A stretch of DNA of 64,000 bases. Source: Sipunculus nudus. Its lineage: Eukaryota > Annelida > Sipuncula > Golfingiida > Sipunculidae. The position numbers and the translations under genes were made by a program. The stretch is taken from NCBI GenBank assembly GCA_026874595.1, contig CM049314.1, forward strand, positions 50,515,812-50,579,811, read 5' to 3'. The notes under the pieces are model-generated. The model saw nothing but the letters and a program-made list of their open reading frames with translations, was not told the DNA's origin and ran no database searches. Shown one piece after another: positions 1-12,946 of this stretch; position 1 is the first letter of the stretch, and each line of letters begins with the position of its first letter.

Positions 1-207
1 CATGCATTAATTATTGATGATTATCTGGTGACAAATCTAATACTTATAAAAGGAATTCGCTCCACCTTTGTCATCAATGTTCTCTGGAACCTCATTGTGT
101 ATGACACTGTGCCATACCTCATTTTAAAGGTTATTATCCCTGCAAGGACATAGGCGATATGTGAATAAATAATTTTTAATGTATATCAATTTTTAGTGAT
201 TTTTCCA
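1..207. other. AT-rich non-repeat sequence, no gene seen
   Basis: No exon, RNA gene or repeat terminus could be supported here. It lies downstream of the last visible EFHC2 exon and may be intronic. Confidence 0.4.
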
Positions 208-810
208 TTTTTAGCTCAGCTGACTGAAAGTCATCTGAGCTAAAGCGATCACCCTTTGTCTGTAGTCTGTCCGGTCGTCAATTAATAGGGCACATATCTA
301 AACCGCATGACCTGGAATCTTTAAACTTGACATTCTGGGAGGTCCATGAAAAATCTCCTTGGAAACCTGAAATTAGATCTCTGTTACCCATATTCTTTGA
401 GTTATGGGGCTCCTAAGTACCCCCAAGAATAAAAGAAAATTTGATACAAAAGCTCAAGTATCTGAAGAACTAATGCATTGATCACCATGATTTTTTGCAT
501 GGATATTTATCATGGAGTGTTTCATCAGTTCCTGCAAACTGGTGGTGTCACCTGTATTTTACGATTTTTTTTCTCTATTTTGAGACTTTAAAGATGCAGT
601 CATCTGTTAACAAGGCACAAATCGTAACAACTGGACCTAGAATCTTCTATCTTGACATACAGGGAGGTCCATGAAAAGTCTCCTTGGAAACCTGAAATAG
701 GTCTCTATTACCTATATAATCAGAGCTATGGGGCTCCGAATTACCCCCCAGATTAATTGAAAATTTGATACAAAAACTCTAAATCTGAACAACTATTGCA
801 TTGATCATCT

Positions 811-1230
811 TGTTTTTTTTTTTTAATATTTTTTTGGTGGAGGTAACCGACTCTATTTTTTTTTTACTTAACTACATATATGTACATCTGCAGATTTCCA
901 TTCCGGTTTCGGACTACGTGACAGGGCAGTATCACATGCTTCCTCTCATTTTATATCCTGGTGTCAACCAGGCCTGGTGACTACTGCGGGCCCTGGGTGC
1001 GTAATCGTCCCCATTGCTGGGTCATACCACCAATATGACCAAGCAGCCCCCGAAAGGCGCACTTGTTTGTGAGTGAAACAGCCGTTGGGCACAACCTTCC
1101 CATCAAGCTTGAGAGCGCTCACCCTGGGTGGGAGCCGACCGTGAAAAATCTCACCGCCTAGGCTGGGATTCGAACTCACGATCTCCCGTCTATGAATCCT
1201 GTGCTCTACCCCTGAGCCACAGAAGCTGGT
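811..1230 (-). mobile_element. tRNA-derived SINE inserted in a core repeat
   Basis: On the minus strand the head begins next to 1230 with an A box in GTGGCTCAGGGGTAGAGCAC (1201-1220) and a B box AGTTCGAATCC (1166-1176). A body of about 340 bp follows and a poly-A tail ends at 812-824. TTGATCA flanks both sides (801-807 and 1231-1237), a plausible target duplication inside the 340-bp repeat. The tRNA-like head has no intact cloverleaf, so it is a SINE and not a tRNA gene. Confidence 0.85.
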
Positions 1231-2387
1231 TTGATCACCATGATTCTTTGCATGGTTATTGATCATGGAAAGTTTCATCAGTTTCTGCAGTATGGTGGCA
1301 CCACCTGGATTTTTTTATTTTTTACGCATTTTTTTTTCTATTTTTGAGACTTTACGAATTTTTTTTTTCTATTTTTGAGACCACTTTAGATGCTGTCATA
1401 TGTTAACAAGGCACAAATCGTAACAACTGGACCTAGAATCTTCTCTCTTGACATGCTGGGAGGCCATAAAAAGTCTCCTTCAAAACCTGAAATTAGGTTT
1501 CTGTTACCCATATACTCTGAGCTATGGGGCTCAGAAATACCCCCCAAAATAATGGAAAATTTGATACAAAAGCTCATGTAACTGAACAACCATTGCATTG
1601 ATCACCATGAATTTTTGCATGGTTATTGATCATGGCAAGTTTCATCAGTTTCTGCAGTCTGGTGGTGCCACATGTATTTTCAATTTTTATGAATTTTTTT
1701 CTCCATTTGAGACTTTTTAAGATATGGTCATCTGTTAACAGGGTACAAATTGTAACAACTAGACCTATAATCTTCTCTCTTGACATGAAGGGAGGCCCAT
1801 TAAAAGTCTCTTTGGAACCCTGAAATTAAGTCTCTGTTACCCATAACCTCTTAGCTATGGGAATCCAAAGGTTACTCCCAGAATAATGGAAATTTGATAC
1901 AAAAGCTCAGGTATCTGAACAACTATTGCATCGATCACCATGATTCTTTGCATAGATATTGATCATGGAATATTTCATCAGTTTCTGCAGCCTGGTGGCC
2001 CCACCTGGATTTTTTTTTTTAATTTTTATAAGTCATCTGAGCTATAGTGATCGCTCTTTGTCCGTCGTCTGTGTGGTCATCTGGCCATCCGGCCGTCTGT
2101 CAGTTAACAGGGCACAAATCATAACCACTGTACCTAGAATCTTCTTACTTGACATCAAGAGAGGCCCATGAAAAATCTCCTTAAAAACCTGAAATTAGGT
2201 GTCTGTTACCCATATCCTTCGAGCTATGGGGCTCTGAAGTACCCCCCAGAATAATGCATAATTTGATACAAAACTCAAAAGTAACTACTGCATTGATCAC
2301 CAGGATTCTTTGCATGAATATTGATCATGGGATGTTCCATCACTTCCTGCAGACTTGTGGTGCCACCTGTATTTTTTCCAAATTTTT

Positions 2388-2618
2388 ATAGTCGCCAGCC
2401 TAGGTCTGGCGACTATAGGCTAATCGTCGTGTCTGTTTGTTTGTTTGTTTGTTTGTTTGTTTGTCTGTTTGTCCGCACGCTACAGGTCGCAATTTTGCAG
2501 CAATTGATCTGAAACTTATAGGTCAAGTGTAAAATCGGTATCCCTCGGAGCCTATTGTTTTTGGCCTTGATCGGTCCAAGGGCAAGGTCACGGTTCTTGG
2601 CAAACACTGGCGACTATG
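2388..2618 (+). mobile_element. Short hairpin-headed element with GTTT microsatellite
   Basis: It starts with a 12-bp stem, TATAGTCGCCAG paired with CTGGCGACTATA around a 7-nt loop, then a run of GTTT repeats (about 2434-2470). It ends with a further CTGGCGACTAT (2607-2617). It interrupts the 340-bp core repeat of the surrounding element, whose sequence resumes afterwards. The layout is hairpin end, microsatellite, single-copy body and inverted end, as in the larger families here. Confidence 0.65.
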
Positions 2619-3134
2619 TCATGATTACATCTTGTTAATAATCTTTTTTCCCTTTATTTCAAACCTACAATAAAACAGGGCACAAATCGTAACCACTGGA
2701 CCTGAGATTTTCTTACTTCAAATCTAGGAAGGTCCATGAATAATCTTTTTGAAAACCAGAAATTAGGTGTTTGTTACCAAAGTTCTCTGAGCTATCGGGC
2801 TGTGAACCCCAAGAAGTACCCCTCAGATTTATTAAAAATTTGATGTTAATTATATTTCAAATACATCTTAAAATACACTCTTTGTATTTTCAAGTTCAGC
2901 TGAGCGTCATGGCCCATAGGCCACTTGTCACTGACTTGCAGGGAGGTTAGTCCGAGCACAGCTGAACTGCCTTCCAGTGACTGGAATGCTTGCACTGTGG
3001 TCACTCAACTTCAAACACAGGATGAAGGACTATTGTTCATATGAATAAAGCTTGCTTCCAGTGAGGGATTTGAGCATGTCTGGCCTTATATTTGACCCAG
3101 GCTCTCATTCCACGTGTGTGGTCAGTAAAAGTGA

Positions 3135-3429
3135 ACAAGTGACCCAGGGGTCATAACGCTCAGCCGACTAGGAAAACATTCACAAAAGGAATTTTAATAA
3201 TGCCAAATTTTGTAGGTGGTATCCCCATCAACTTAAGCATAGCTCGGAGGATATGGGTATCAGAGACCTAATTTTCAGGTTCCAAGGAGATTTTCATGGA
3301 CCTCCCTAGATATGAAGCTAGAAGATTCCAGAACCAGCGGTTAAGATTTGTGCCTGGTTAACGGACAGACAGACAGATGTACAGACAGACAGACATCGGA
3401 CGAAGAGTGTATGATCAGCTGAGCTAAAA
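3135..3429 (+). mobile_element. Modular INE-like element, copy 2, compact 295-bp form
   Basis: The 5' end has AACAAGTGACCCAGGGGTCA then a diverged GCTCAGCCGA. The 3' end has GACAGACAGACA-type repeats, then TCAGCTGAGC and TAAAA. Only one core unit separates the ends, so this is close to the minimal element and defines the boundaries well. Confidence 0.75.
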
Positions 3430-3992
3430 TCATGTTTCTCGCTTTATGAAATGAAGGGTTCAACCCAGGAGGATTTATAATGACAAAATCTAATTCAAGG
3501 TCTCAATACTGGAACAGGGTCAGGGTTGGGTAGAGTGGTGGCAGGGGGTTTCAGGCCTCATAATTTGTCTGATATGATTAAAAAAGAGGTTGTTGCAGCT
3601 CAAAATGGGATACAGACCCTCTGCATGGAGTCTCATTGGGTCCGCTTCTGCTACTTACAAGGTATGCGTATTTCTGTTTCTTTCTTCAGGACAGTTTCCT
3701 TGCAACATTTAATTAATTTTTCAAGTGTTCCTCACATCAACCAAATCTTTATACATCCAACGATAGAATCTAGAATCCAGTCAAACACCACTGAAAACCT
3801 GAATGGCCCCGCGTCTCATTCTGGTTCGCAATGCAAACATCATCACTGAACAGGTCTTTAAGGTAAACATACCTGGGTATGATTTTTTTGCGAAGAGCTC
3901 AGCGCCACAATATATATGTAAATAATATTTATACATATCTGACTGAGACAGTATCCCATTGAAAACCTATATTTTCTTTTAACTTTTAGAAT
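3430..3992. other. Non-repeat interval with an unassigned reading frame
   Basis: A 107-codon plus-strand frame (3526-3849) lies here, with a donor-like CAAG/GTATGC near 3660. I see no recognisable domain and no acceptor that would make it convincing. Confidence 0.3.
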
Positions 3993-4567
3993 AACAAGTG
4001 ACCCATGGGTCATGATGCTCAGTTGACAATATGTCCTTGCACAGACAACTAATTAAGGTAGGTGGCATCATTGTTCATGCATATTAGCTTAAGTTCATCA
4101 AGCACACCAAATCTGATGACAATCTAACATGGCTTTCCTGAGGAATTTGGCAACTTGTGTGTATTTTGCATTATTTCTGGGGTGCACAAGCATACCCCGA
4201 AACTCTGAGAATGTAGGTCACAGTGACCCAATTTCAGGTTTGTGGAAAGAACTTTTGAGGAACTCTCAGGATGTCAAGTTAGAATATTCTGGGTCCAAGG
4301 TTATAATTTGTGCCTTACTTTGGTATCAAATTCTCAATTATTCTAAGGGGTGCTTATAAGCCCCATAGCTGGGAGAATATTGCTAACAGACACCTAATTT
4401 CAGGTTTCCAAGGATATTTCTCTTGAACCTCCCTGGATGTCAAGTTAGAAGATTCCAGGTCCAGTGGTTATGATTTGTGCCCTGTTAAAGGCAGACAGAC
4501 AAGACGGACTGACGGACAAAGAGTGATTGCTATAGCTCAGATGACTTTCAGTCAGCTGGACTAAAAA
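3993..4567 (+). mobile_element. Modular INE-like element, copy 3
   Basis: The 5' end carries the perfect palindrome TGACCCATGGGTCA followed by a diverged GCTCAGTTGA. The 3' end has a GACGGAC-rich run, TATAGCTCAGATGACTTTCA and a diverged TCAGCTGGAC before TAAAAAA. The core is about 1.5 units of the 340-bp type. Confidence 0.75.
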
Positions 4568-5184
4568 ATGAGCCAACATTCCACATCTCAATTTATATAT
4601 CTCCCCAAGCCCGGTAAAAAAGCCTGGTATACTGGGTTTACCAGCTTAAGTATTTGATAAGGAACCTTGAACAATGGGTAGAATGACTTCCAGAGTGCTC
4701 ATATCATGCTTTTTGCCCATAGTCCTCAGAAAAAAGGGTACAGTGACCTATTTAGGCTTTCCAAGAAGATTTTATTTGAACCCCCTAGATGCTAAGTTAG
4801 AAGTTTTTATGTCAAACTGCTACAATTTGAGCTCATCTGACTGATAGAGTGTTAAAAGTGTTCTTTCACATAACTTGCAGAATATAGGTCACAGTGACAT
4901 TATTTCAGGTTTCCACTTGGAAATTTTACATGAATCTTCTTGGAACTTAATCAAATTAGAAGTTTTTAAGTCCAAGTATAACCAATCACACAAATCTGTC
5001 CAATAGGGTGCTAAAATCATGTTCTTTCACATATCTTGCAGAATATAGGTCACAGTGACCTTATTTCAGATGTGCAAGGAGACTCTAAAATGATGTGCCC
5101 AAGACCTCCCTGGATGTTGTATAAGATTCTAGGACTAACAGATACAATTTGCACTCATCTGACTCATTGGCATTGTGTACTGAA
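4568..5184 (+). repeat. Diverged core repeats outside recognised element ends
   Basis: Short units with a shared TTGCAGAATATAGGTCACAG segment recur near 4877 and 5036, and related forms near 5391 and 5541. They resemble the cores inside the neighbouring element but no terminus is found, so this may be a decayed element. Confidence 0.5.
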
Positions 5185-6745
5185 AACAAGTGGCTTATGG
5201 GCCATGACGCTCAGCTGAATTCAGGGAACCTTGAACAATGGGTAACATGACTCCCAGAATGCTCAAAATCATGCATTTTGCAAAAAGACCTTAGATATAA
5301 ATTACAGTGACCTTATTCTACATCCAGCTGCTACCATTTGTGCCCATCTGACTAATAGAGTCTTAAAATCATGTTCTTTCACATAGCTTGCAGAATATGT
5401 CACCTTGACATTATTTCAGGTGTCCATGAATTTTTTTTCAGGAACCTCCCTAGATCTTAATCAAATAAAGAATTTCCAACTGTAACCAATTATGCAAATC
5501 TGTCCTATAGGGTGCTCAAATCATGTTCTTTCACATATCTTGCAGAATATGGGTCACTATGACCTGCTTTCAGGTTTCAAAGAAGATTTGCCTAGGACCT
5601 CCCTGGATGTCAACTTAGAAGATTCTATGTCCAACAGTTACAGTTTCTGCCCTATTAACAGTAAGACTGTTTCATTCGAAGGTCTCAAAAATAAAGAAAA
5701 CAAATATGTAAAAAAATAAAAACAAAGTGGTACCACCATTCTGCAGGAACTTATGCAACAATCCATGATCAATATGCATGCAAAAAATCATGGCAATCAA
5801 TGCATGTTTGTATCAAACCTTTAATTATTCTGGGGGGTTCTTCTGATCCCCATAGCCTGAAGGATATGGGTAATAGAGACTTAATTTCAGGTTTTCATGA
5901 AGATTTTTCATGGACCTTCCTGGATGTCAAGTTAGAAGTTTCTAGGTCCAATGGTTACCATTTGTGCCCTGTTAACAATGTCACCACATCTTTGAAGGTC
6001 TCAAAAATAGAGAAAAAAATGGGTAAAAATCCGAAAAAAATCCAGGTGGCACCACCAGTCTGCAAAAACTAATGAAACACTCCATGATCAATAAGCATGC
6101 AAAGATTCATGGTGATCAATGCATTAGTTATTCAGATACTGGAGCTTTTGAATCAAATTTTTAATTATTCTGGGAGGTTCTTCTTAGCCCAATAGTTCAA
6201 ATTTTTAAGTAACAGAGACCTAATTTCAGGTTTCCAAGGAGATTTTTCATAGACCTCCCTGTATGTATAGTAACAAGATTCTGGGTCCAGCGGTTATGAG
6301 TTGTGCCCTGTTAACAGATGACCACATCTTTGAAGGTCTCAAAAATAGAGGAAAAAATGCATAAATATTCAGATAAATCCAGGTGGCGCCACCAGTCTGC
6401 AGGAACTGATGAAACATTCCATGATCAACAAGCATGCAAAGATTTATGGCAATCAATGCATTTGTTATTCAGATACTGGAGCTTTTGTATCAAATTTTGC
6501 ATTATTCTGGGGGGTACTTTAGAGTCCCATAGCTTAAAGGATGTGTAACAGAGACCTAATTTTAGGTTTCCAAGGAGATCTCTGTAGAACCTCTAAGACT
6601 GCACAGGGTTCAGGAACCTAGCCCTTACAGTTACGATTTGTGCTCTGCTAACGGACGGCCAGACAAAAAGATGGCCAGACGAAAGGACGACGGACAATGA
6701 ACCATCAATGTAGCTCAGCATGACTGCTAGTCAGCTGAACTAAAA
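5185..6745 (+). mobile_element. Modular INE-like element, copy 4
   Basis: The 5' end has GCCATGACGCTCAGCTGA in place of the full palindrome. The 3' end has GGACGACGGACAATG, then TAGCTCAGCATGACTGCTAG and TCAGCTGAACTAAAAA. The first half carries about 160-bp cores; the second half carries 340-bp units with GGTGGCGCCACC at 6382-6393. Two unrelated core types therefore share one pair of ends. Confidence 0.7.
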
Positions 6746-8688
6746 ATTTGTCAGTATTCAGAGGCCACAAGTTCCACCTGGATCCCCATCAAACTTTGCT
6801 GTGTTTCATAGTAAATGTGTGTCATGGTTTACCTCGTTGGATCCCAGATCAGCTCTAGAATAAAGGCACCCAAGTAAATGGCCCTCGTCTGGGATAGAGA
6901 TATCTCATAATGGTTATCCAGGTTGTCTTCAAAATTTGAAGGACTGTTCATTGTGTTTCAACCTATTCCTAAATAAAATTCAAAGTGCAGATGCTTATAG
7001 ACAGAGCAAACAAGTAACTAACCTGGGAAGCAAAACATAATACCTCGCCACCTGGTAAAGGTGTAATAATATACATGACTTTATTTCCTAAGTTTAGGAA
7101 CATTAGTGGCCACATGTTTGAGTCCACAGCTAAATTCAATTTTGAACTGATTTGTAACACTGTGTGTAAGGTCACGGAGAAGGGGGTGATGGGTGATTAG
7201 AAGTACGAACCGGCTGTATGTAATACATTTTATAATCAAAGAGAAATGTTATTGAGACACCACTTGCTTTTTCATATAACAGCTTTGTCTGTTCATATCA
7301 ATAACCTTCATAATGTAATAAACAAAAAAATTAGCTTCTTTTAACATGCTATAAAAAATGTATACATCAGGGTTGCCATGTCCAGTAATCTTGTCTGCAG
7401 TGAAGTGCTTACACTTTGACACACTGACTTATACAAATTCCGCCTGGGGTATCAATGCATTTTGAAAATGGTGGTCATTATGGATAAGATAATATCAAAA
7501 TGAGTTCTATTGGTATTTTATACCCTTAAAGCCACATTGGTTGACCCCATATGTCAAATTTAAAGTAATTATTGTACTTTTGTTATTTTAGTATTATAGT
7601 GGGGGACATTTTGTATTATGCTATTTAGCTCAAATTTCCCAAGGCTGACAGCTGGCCAACCTCAATATGTTTCACAAATGATATGTAGGCACTCAAAATT
7701 CACCAAGAAAAAATCTTAAGACCCTAAAACACGGTTAGCAGAATAGTTGACCTTTGGCTACCGACTATGGATTCAGACTGCAAATGAGAGTGCAAGACCA
7801 CGCAGTTATGTAGCAGATTATAAGCAAGCATAAGAAACTGATCTCAACATCAGATTCAAAACGCAGTTATGTAGCAGATTATAAGCAAGCATAAGAAACT
7901 GATCTCAACATCAGATTCAAAACATTATTCTGTCCATAATGCTTTTAGCAATGTAAGTTTATATGGAGTGAGATCAAATAAAAACATGTAAGTCAAAACA
8001 ATATTATAAGAAAATCAGAACCACTTCTATTCTACATTTTCAGGTCTCACAATGCAGATGACCCACCCTCTCTCCTACACATTTCATGTGATATTAAATT
8101 AATTCCCCCGAAGGACAATTCAATTTTTTCTTTAGAAACCTGTATACACAAATAAAAGAAAACAAAGAGGACTACCAGAGTGCATAATATGCCCATTACA
8201 GGTCTTGTGACCTTTGACCTTATTGAATATGCACAAATTTAGCATACAACTGGGCCCAGGGGACATGTGCTTGATATGGTTTAGATACTGGGTTCAAATT
8301 ATATTTTTGAGCTCTCTCCACAAAAAAGTTAACAAATTGTATCCCTATGCATTGCACAATTGCGCATTGTAATGAAACAAAAATTCAAATCTATTCACTT
8401 TAACAGTTAAACATTTATATTGATGGTCAACAACACCAATATATTCTTAGTTATCACAGCAGTAAAACAAAGAAGTCTGGTGACCTCTGACCTCATAAAA
8501 TATGTGTGGACTTTGCCTATGATCGTACTTGGGTGAGATTTAGTAAGTAGTATTGTGGAAATCAAGCCCTGGTAAGTTATTGCTGCACCACTTTTAAAGT
8601 TAACAGATGAACAGACAGGAGGAAGGTGAGTGAACCATAATAAGTCCTGTCTGAGATTGGTGTATAATAAAAAGCATCCAGGTCTTAC
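6746..8688. other. Mostly unique sequence downstream of the EFHC2 exon
   Basis: No EFHC2 exon for the second DM10 domain is visible. A recent tandem duplication lies at 7800-7921, and a nuclear-receptor-like direct repeat lies at 8208-8220. Confidence 0.4.
7800..7921. repeat. 61-bp tandem duplication
   Basis: Two adjacent copies beginning ACGCAGTTATG at 7800 and 7861 are identical over the whole 61 bp, so the duplication is recent. Confidence 0.95.
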
Positions 8689-8912
8689 TGCTTTCCTGTG
8701 TTCTGTGTAGGGGTCATTTGGCACATCACAGGGTCTGTTCACTCTAAAGCCAAGTTTGCCCAAAAAGTTGCTGGTGAACTGGTCACAGCCAGTTATCTTG
8801 AAGGCTCTTGAATACAGGATCACCTCCTTCCCAATATTAAAGTCCTCAACTGTGTAAAACTCATCATCTCTAGGAGCTGGACGTGGGATTCTGTGTCGCC
8901 TGATCAGAGTTC
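8689..8912 (-). CDS. EFHC2: EFHC2 exon: second part of DM10 domain 1 and following linker
   Basis: Next coding exon of the same EFHC2 gene. The acceptor is TTCTGTTGCAG/GA and the donor is AAAGCA/GTAAGA, both on the minus strand. The single G left by the upstream exon completes a GGA glycine codon, after which 74 codons are open and the exon ends in phase 0. The translation runs TLIRRHRIPRPAP, DDEFYTVEDFNIGKEV, ILYSRAFKITGCDQFTSNFL, then NRPCDVPNDPYTEHRKA. The FYTV-FN-G pattern, the F-KI-CD-FT-NFL block and the DPY-RK tail are DM10-1 hallmarks in EFHC1/EFHC2. With the upstream exon this completes DM10 domain 1. Later exons (DM10-2, DM10-3, EF-hands) are not found to the left and probably lie beyond the window. 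The intervening intron is full of transposable elements. Confidence 0.93.
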
Positions 8913-9079
8913 CTGCAACAGAACATAATGCAATTATTCACACTCACTGTTCCAGCCAGTGGTGCTGGACTTTATCCTGACCATTTTGATAATATTACCT
9001 CAAAATTCTCCTAGCACTGTTTTAAAATACAACAGAGATAGAATTCTTTTTTATTTACCTCCTTTTGATTAAAACCATA

Positions 9080-9535
9080 CTTATTATTATTAGTTATACA
9101 TTAGTTACTGTGGTTAGCTTCATATTCGCAAGGCTGATATTTCTCGATTTCTCCATTTTTAATGTTTCGCGAGGGTTTCATTTTCGCGATCTCACCAGAA
9201 CCTATATCGAATCCATACTGTGTGTATGTGTGTATTAAAAAATGAGAATAAGTCATGAGTTCGTGATATTCTTCTCATATAATGATGGGCCCGTACAGAC
9301 AGCACAGGTAGTTTAGTTCAAATTTAAGGGAACGTTTTCCCTATACAAGCATTGATGTAACTTATTATAAAATTTCTTACTGTTCTAACCTATTCCCATA
9401 CAAATATTGGCTACACTAAATATGAAGGACATACTCAATTGGCCAATTATTCCCCAGGGCTTCATTTTCGAGGGTTTTAATTTTCCATTCGCCAATATTG
9501 CAAAATTAAAACCCTCGCGAACAAGGACTAGGATA
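9080..9535. mobile_element. Foldback-like MITE with CGCGAGGGTTT arms
   Basis: TTCGCGAGGGTTTCATTTTC on the left (about 9165-9190) and the inverse AAAATTAAAACCCTCGCGAA on the right (about 9500-9520) face each other across about 330 bp. Further TTCGCGA-type half-repeats lie near both arms. Outer boundaries are approximate and no target duplication was identified. Confidence 0.5.
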
Positions 9536-9559
9536 TTTTGGCCAGATTTATATTATAGG

Positions 9560-9665
9560 GTTCCATAACAAGGCCTACAGGCCTAATGAGAACCTGTGCA
9601 ATGGGATATAATTCAGGTATAATGCTTCCATGCTGAAAGATTACTTTTCAAGAACATGTGTGACA
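9560..9665 (-). repeat. Solo 3' terminus of the AGGCCTGTAGGCCT family
   Basis: On the minus strand it reads CCAGCATGGAAGCATTATAC-like sequence (here with TTCAGC), then CCCATTGCACAGGTT and AGGCCTGTAGGCCTTGTT. The same terminus occurs on the plus strand near 59770-59850 and 61580-61660, so three insertions share one end. AGGCCT-GT-AGGCCT can form a terminal hairpin. Confidence 0.65.
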
Positions 9666-10149
9666 TGTATATGTACATTGCAAATACTACCATATTTTCT
9701 CAAATAATTCGGAATCTGTGTTATTTCGTAAACAAAGTTTTCTGAAAATCTTAATTAATTTTTTTCTATATAATTTCAAAAGAACAAACCTCGGAGCTCA
9801 GCTTTCAGGCTGCCGGTCGCCATTTTGCTTTGTTATGACATGACTGTACTGAATGGAACAACAAGAACCTTGCACCTTTTTTTAGTGTTATCAAAGGAAT
9901 TGCCATTACTGATATGAATGTAGTTCTAGGGTGACTATTAGAAGTATATATATTGCTCAAAAAATGGTTTTCATATGTCTGAGTAGCATCCCAACATTAA
10001 AAACTAGAATATCAGAAGAAGCTGACAAAAGCCCTCAGCCAAAAGAACAGTGTTTAAAGGTGGTACCAGTAACAAGAACTAAATATCTGTTCTCACATGG
10101 ATGTATATCTGTATATGTCTCACTTATAAATTTAAACTGGAGAGGTATG

Positions 10150-10667
10150 TACCATGATTCATAATTAATCCACCAAATGCTTCCTGAAAAATAAGCTTTT
10201 AAGTTTTATTCTATTATAAGCTCTGTGACCTTGAAAGTAGGTCAAGGTCACCCATCTTCGAACTGAAACTTCGACTGAGATTTTGTCGATATACATCTTC
10301 ACCAAAGAAATAAAATTCCTATTGTGAATCCTTTTAGAGATATCTCGCTCACAAGGCCAAAGTTGAAAAATCCAAGAAAAATTCATTAAAAATCAGAAAT
10401 TGTAGTTGGCGCCCCCAAACTTGTGCAGCAGTTACAGACCATCAGTCCCTATGATCATAGTCAGTATTGTGAAAATCCACCCAATGGTTCCTGAGAAATA
10501 AGCTTCTAAATGTTTTTTCTATAATCAGCTCTGAAACGTAGAAAAGTAGGTCAAGGTCACCCATCTTCAAACTTGACTGAGATTTTGTCAATATACATCT
10601 TCACCATAAAAATAAAACTTCTACGGTGAATCCTTTTAGAGATATCCCGCTCACAAGCCCAAAGTTG
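10150..10667 (+). repeat. Two diverged 300-bp repeats carrying AGGTCAAGGTCA
   Basis: Two units with matching stretches (AAGTAGGTCAAGGTCACCCA, then TTGACTGAGATTTTGTC, then AGAGATATC-CGCTCACAAG) lie about 310 bp apart. A third copy is at 15364-15660. They directly abut the 5' end of the next modular element and probably belong to the same superfamily of cores. Confidence 0.65.
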
Positions 10668-12946
10668 AACAAGTGACCCAGGGGTCATGACGCTCAGCTG
10701 ACCAGGAAGACATTGACAAAAGTAATTTTATCATCTGAATGTCAAATTTGAATGAAATACTTATTCCAAACTTGACCTTTTGTATAAAATCATCCAATAT
10801 TCATTGGGGTACTATGGAGCTCTGTAGCATGAAGGATATGGGTAACAGACACCTATTTTCAAGGTTTACAAGATGACTTTTCAGGGGTCTCCCAGCATGT
10901 CAAAAAATAAAAATCTAGGTCCAGTTATTATGATTTGTGCCCTGTTAACAAATCCAAATGTTTATTCTGGGGGGTATTTCAAAGCCGCATAGGATGAAGG
11001 ATATGGGTAACAGAGATGTAATTTCAGGTGCACAAGGAGACTTTTCAGGGGCCTCCCAGCATATCAAGAAAGGATATTCTAGGTCAAGTCATTATAATTT
11101 GTGCTCTGTTAACAGATGACCAAATCTTTATTCTGGGGAGTACTTCCAAGCCCCAGAGCATGAAGAATATGGGTAACAGGGACCTTATTTTGGGTTTCCA
11201 TGTAGACCTTTTATGGGCTTCCCTGGAGGTGAGGACAGAAGATTCTAGGTCCAGTCATTATGATTTGTGCCCTGTTTACAGATGACCAAATGTTTAAAGA
11301 TCACAAAAGTAGAGAAAAAAAATTGTAAAAAATAAAAAAAATATAGGTGGCGCCACCAATCTCCAGAAATTGATGAAACACTCCATGATCAATATCCATG
11401 CAAAGAATCATGGTGATTAATGCATTAGTTGTTCAGATACTTGAGCTTTTGTATTAAATTTTGCATTATTCTGGGGGGTACTGCAGAACCCCATAGCTGG
11501 AAGAATATAGGTCACAGTGACCTAATTTCAGGTTTACAAGGAGGATTTCCATAGACCTCCCAGGATTTCAAGTAAGAAGATTCCCGTTCTAGCGGTTACG
11601 ATTTGTGCCCTGTTAACAGACAGACACCTGGATGGCCGGACGGACGACGGACAAAAGGTGATCCCTACAGCTCAGATGACTTTCAGTCAGCTGAGCTAAA
11701 AATTGAAAAAATACAGGTGGCGCCACCAGAATGCAGAAACTGATGAAACATTTCATGATCAATATCCATGCAAAGAATCATGGTGATCAATATAATAATT
11801 GTTCAGATACTTGAGCTTTTGTATCAAATTTTCCATTATTCTTGGGGGTACTTCGGAGCCCCATAGCTCAGAGGTTATGGGTAACAGAGACCTAATTTCA
11901 AGTTTTTAAGGAGATTTTTCATGGGCCTCTCAGCATGTCAAGGGAGAAGATTCTAGGTCCAGTTGTTACGATTTGTGCCATGTTAACAGATGACCGCATC
12001 TTATGAGGTCTCAAAAATAGAGGAAAAAATTCAAAAAAATAAAAAAAATACAGGTGGCGCCACCATACTGCAGAAACTGATGACACATTCCATGATCAAT
12101 ATCCATGCAAAGAATCATGGTGATCACTGCAATAGTTGTTTAGATACTTGAGCTTTTGTATCAAATTGTCCATTATTCTGAGGAATACTTCAGATGACTT
12201 ACAGTCAGCTGAGCTAAAAACACTTAATGGTCAATATCCATGCAAAGAATCATGATGATCTCCGTATTAGTTGTTCAGATACTTCAGCTTTTGTATCAAA
12301 TTGTCCATTATTCTGAGGGATACTTCAGAGTCCTATAGCTTGAAGGATATGGGTAACAGAGACCTAATTTCAAGTTTCCACAGGCACTCTTCATGGGCCT
12401 CCTTGCATGACAAGAATGAAGTTTCTAGGTCCAGTTGTTGCAATTTGTACCCTGTTGATAGATAACCACATCTTCAAAGGTCTCGAAAAAAGAGAAAAAA
12501 AATTCGTAAAAATTTGAAAAAAAAAATAGAGGTGACCATCAGTGTTGTAGTTATTGAGATACTGCACTTTTTTGTATCAAATTTTCCATTATTCTGGGGG
12601 GTATTATGGAGCCATACAGCCTAAAGAATATGGGTAACAGAGACCTAATTTCAGGTTTCCATGGAGAATTTTCATGGGTCTCCCTGTGTGTCAAGAATGA
12701 AGATTCTAGGTCCAGTTTTTATGATTTGTGCCCTGTTAACAGATGTTCATATCTTTAAAGGTCTCAAAAATAGATAAAACATTCGTAAAAAAAACCCCGA
12801 ACAAATACAGGTTTTGCCACCAGTCTGCAGGAACTGATGGAACACCTTTTGATCAATAGTTATGCCACAAATCATGACCATCAGTGATGTAGTTATTGAG
12901 ATATTGAAGTTTTTGTATGAAATTTTTCACTACTCTGGGGGGTACT

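Larger units (their letters stand above)
208..2928 (-). mobile_element. Modular tandem-core element (INE-like), copy 1, minus orientation
   Basis: Read on the minus strand, the 5' end is at 2928-2896 with a TGACC-like palindrome arm and GCTCAGCTGA. The 3' end is at 242-212, where TAGCTCAG and CTGAGCTA form a hairpin followed by TAAAA. Between them are about six copies of a core repeat of roughly 340 bp. These are recognisable from GGGCACAAATC-like starts near 282, 608, 1401, 1735, 2103 and 2675, and from a GTAACAGAGACCTAA segment in each. A run rich in GACG/GTCC (254-282) sits next to the hairpin. Two later insertions interrupt it (811-1230 and 2388-2618). The structure fits Helentron-associated non-autonomous elements; no protein is encoded. 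Confidence 0.75.

Noticed and set aside
1160-1225. tRNA gene on the minus strand
   Set aside because: A and B boxes are present, but the arms do not form a cloverleaf and the sequence continues into a SINE body with poly-A and target duplication. The same reasoning applies at 42940 and 45025.
3526-3849. 107-codon plus-strand reading frame as a gene
   Set aside because: No recognisable domain, no acceptor, and only a weak donor.
6840-6960. Minus-strand exon with a donor at about 6836
   Set aside because: A 40-codon frame ends at a donor-like GTAAAC, but it does not resemble the EFHC2 segment expected here and no convincing acceptor is present.
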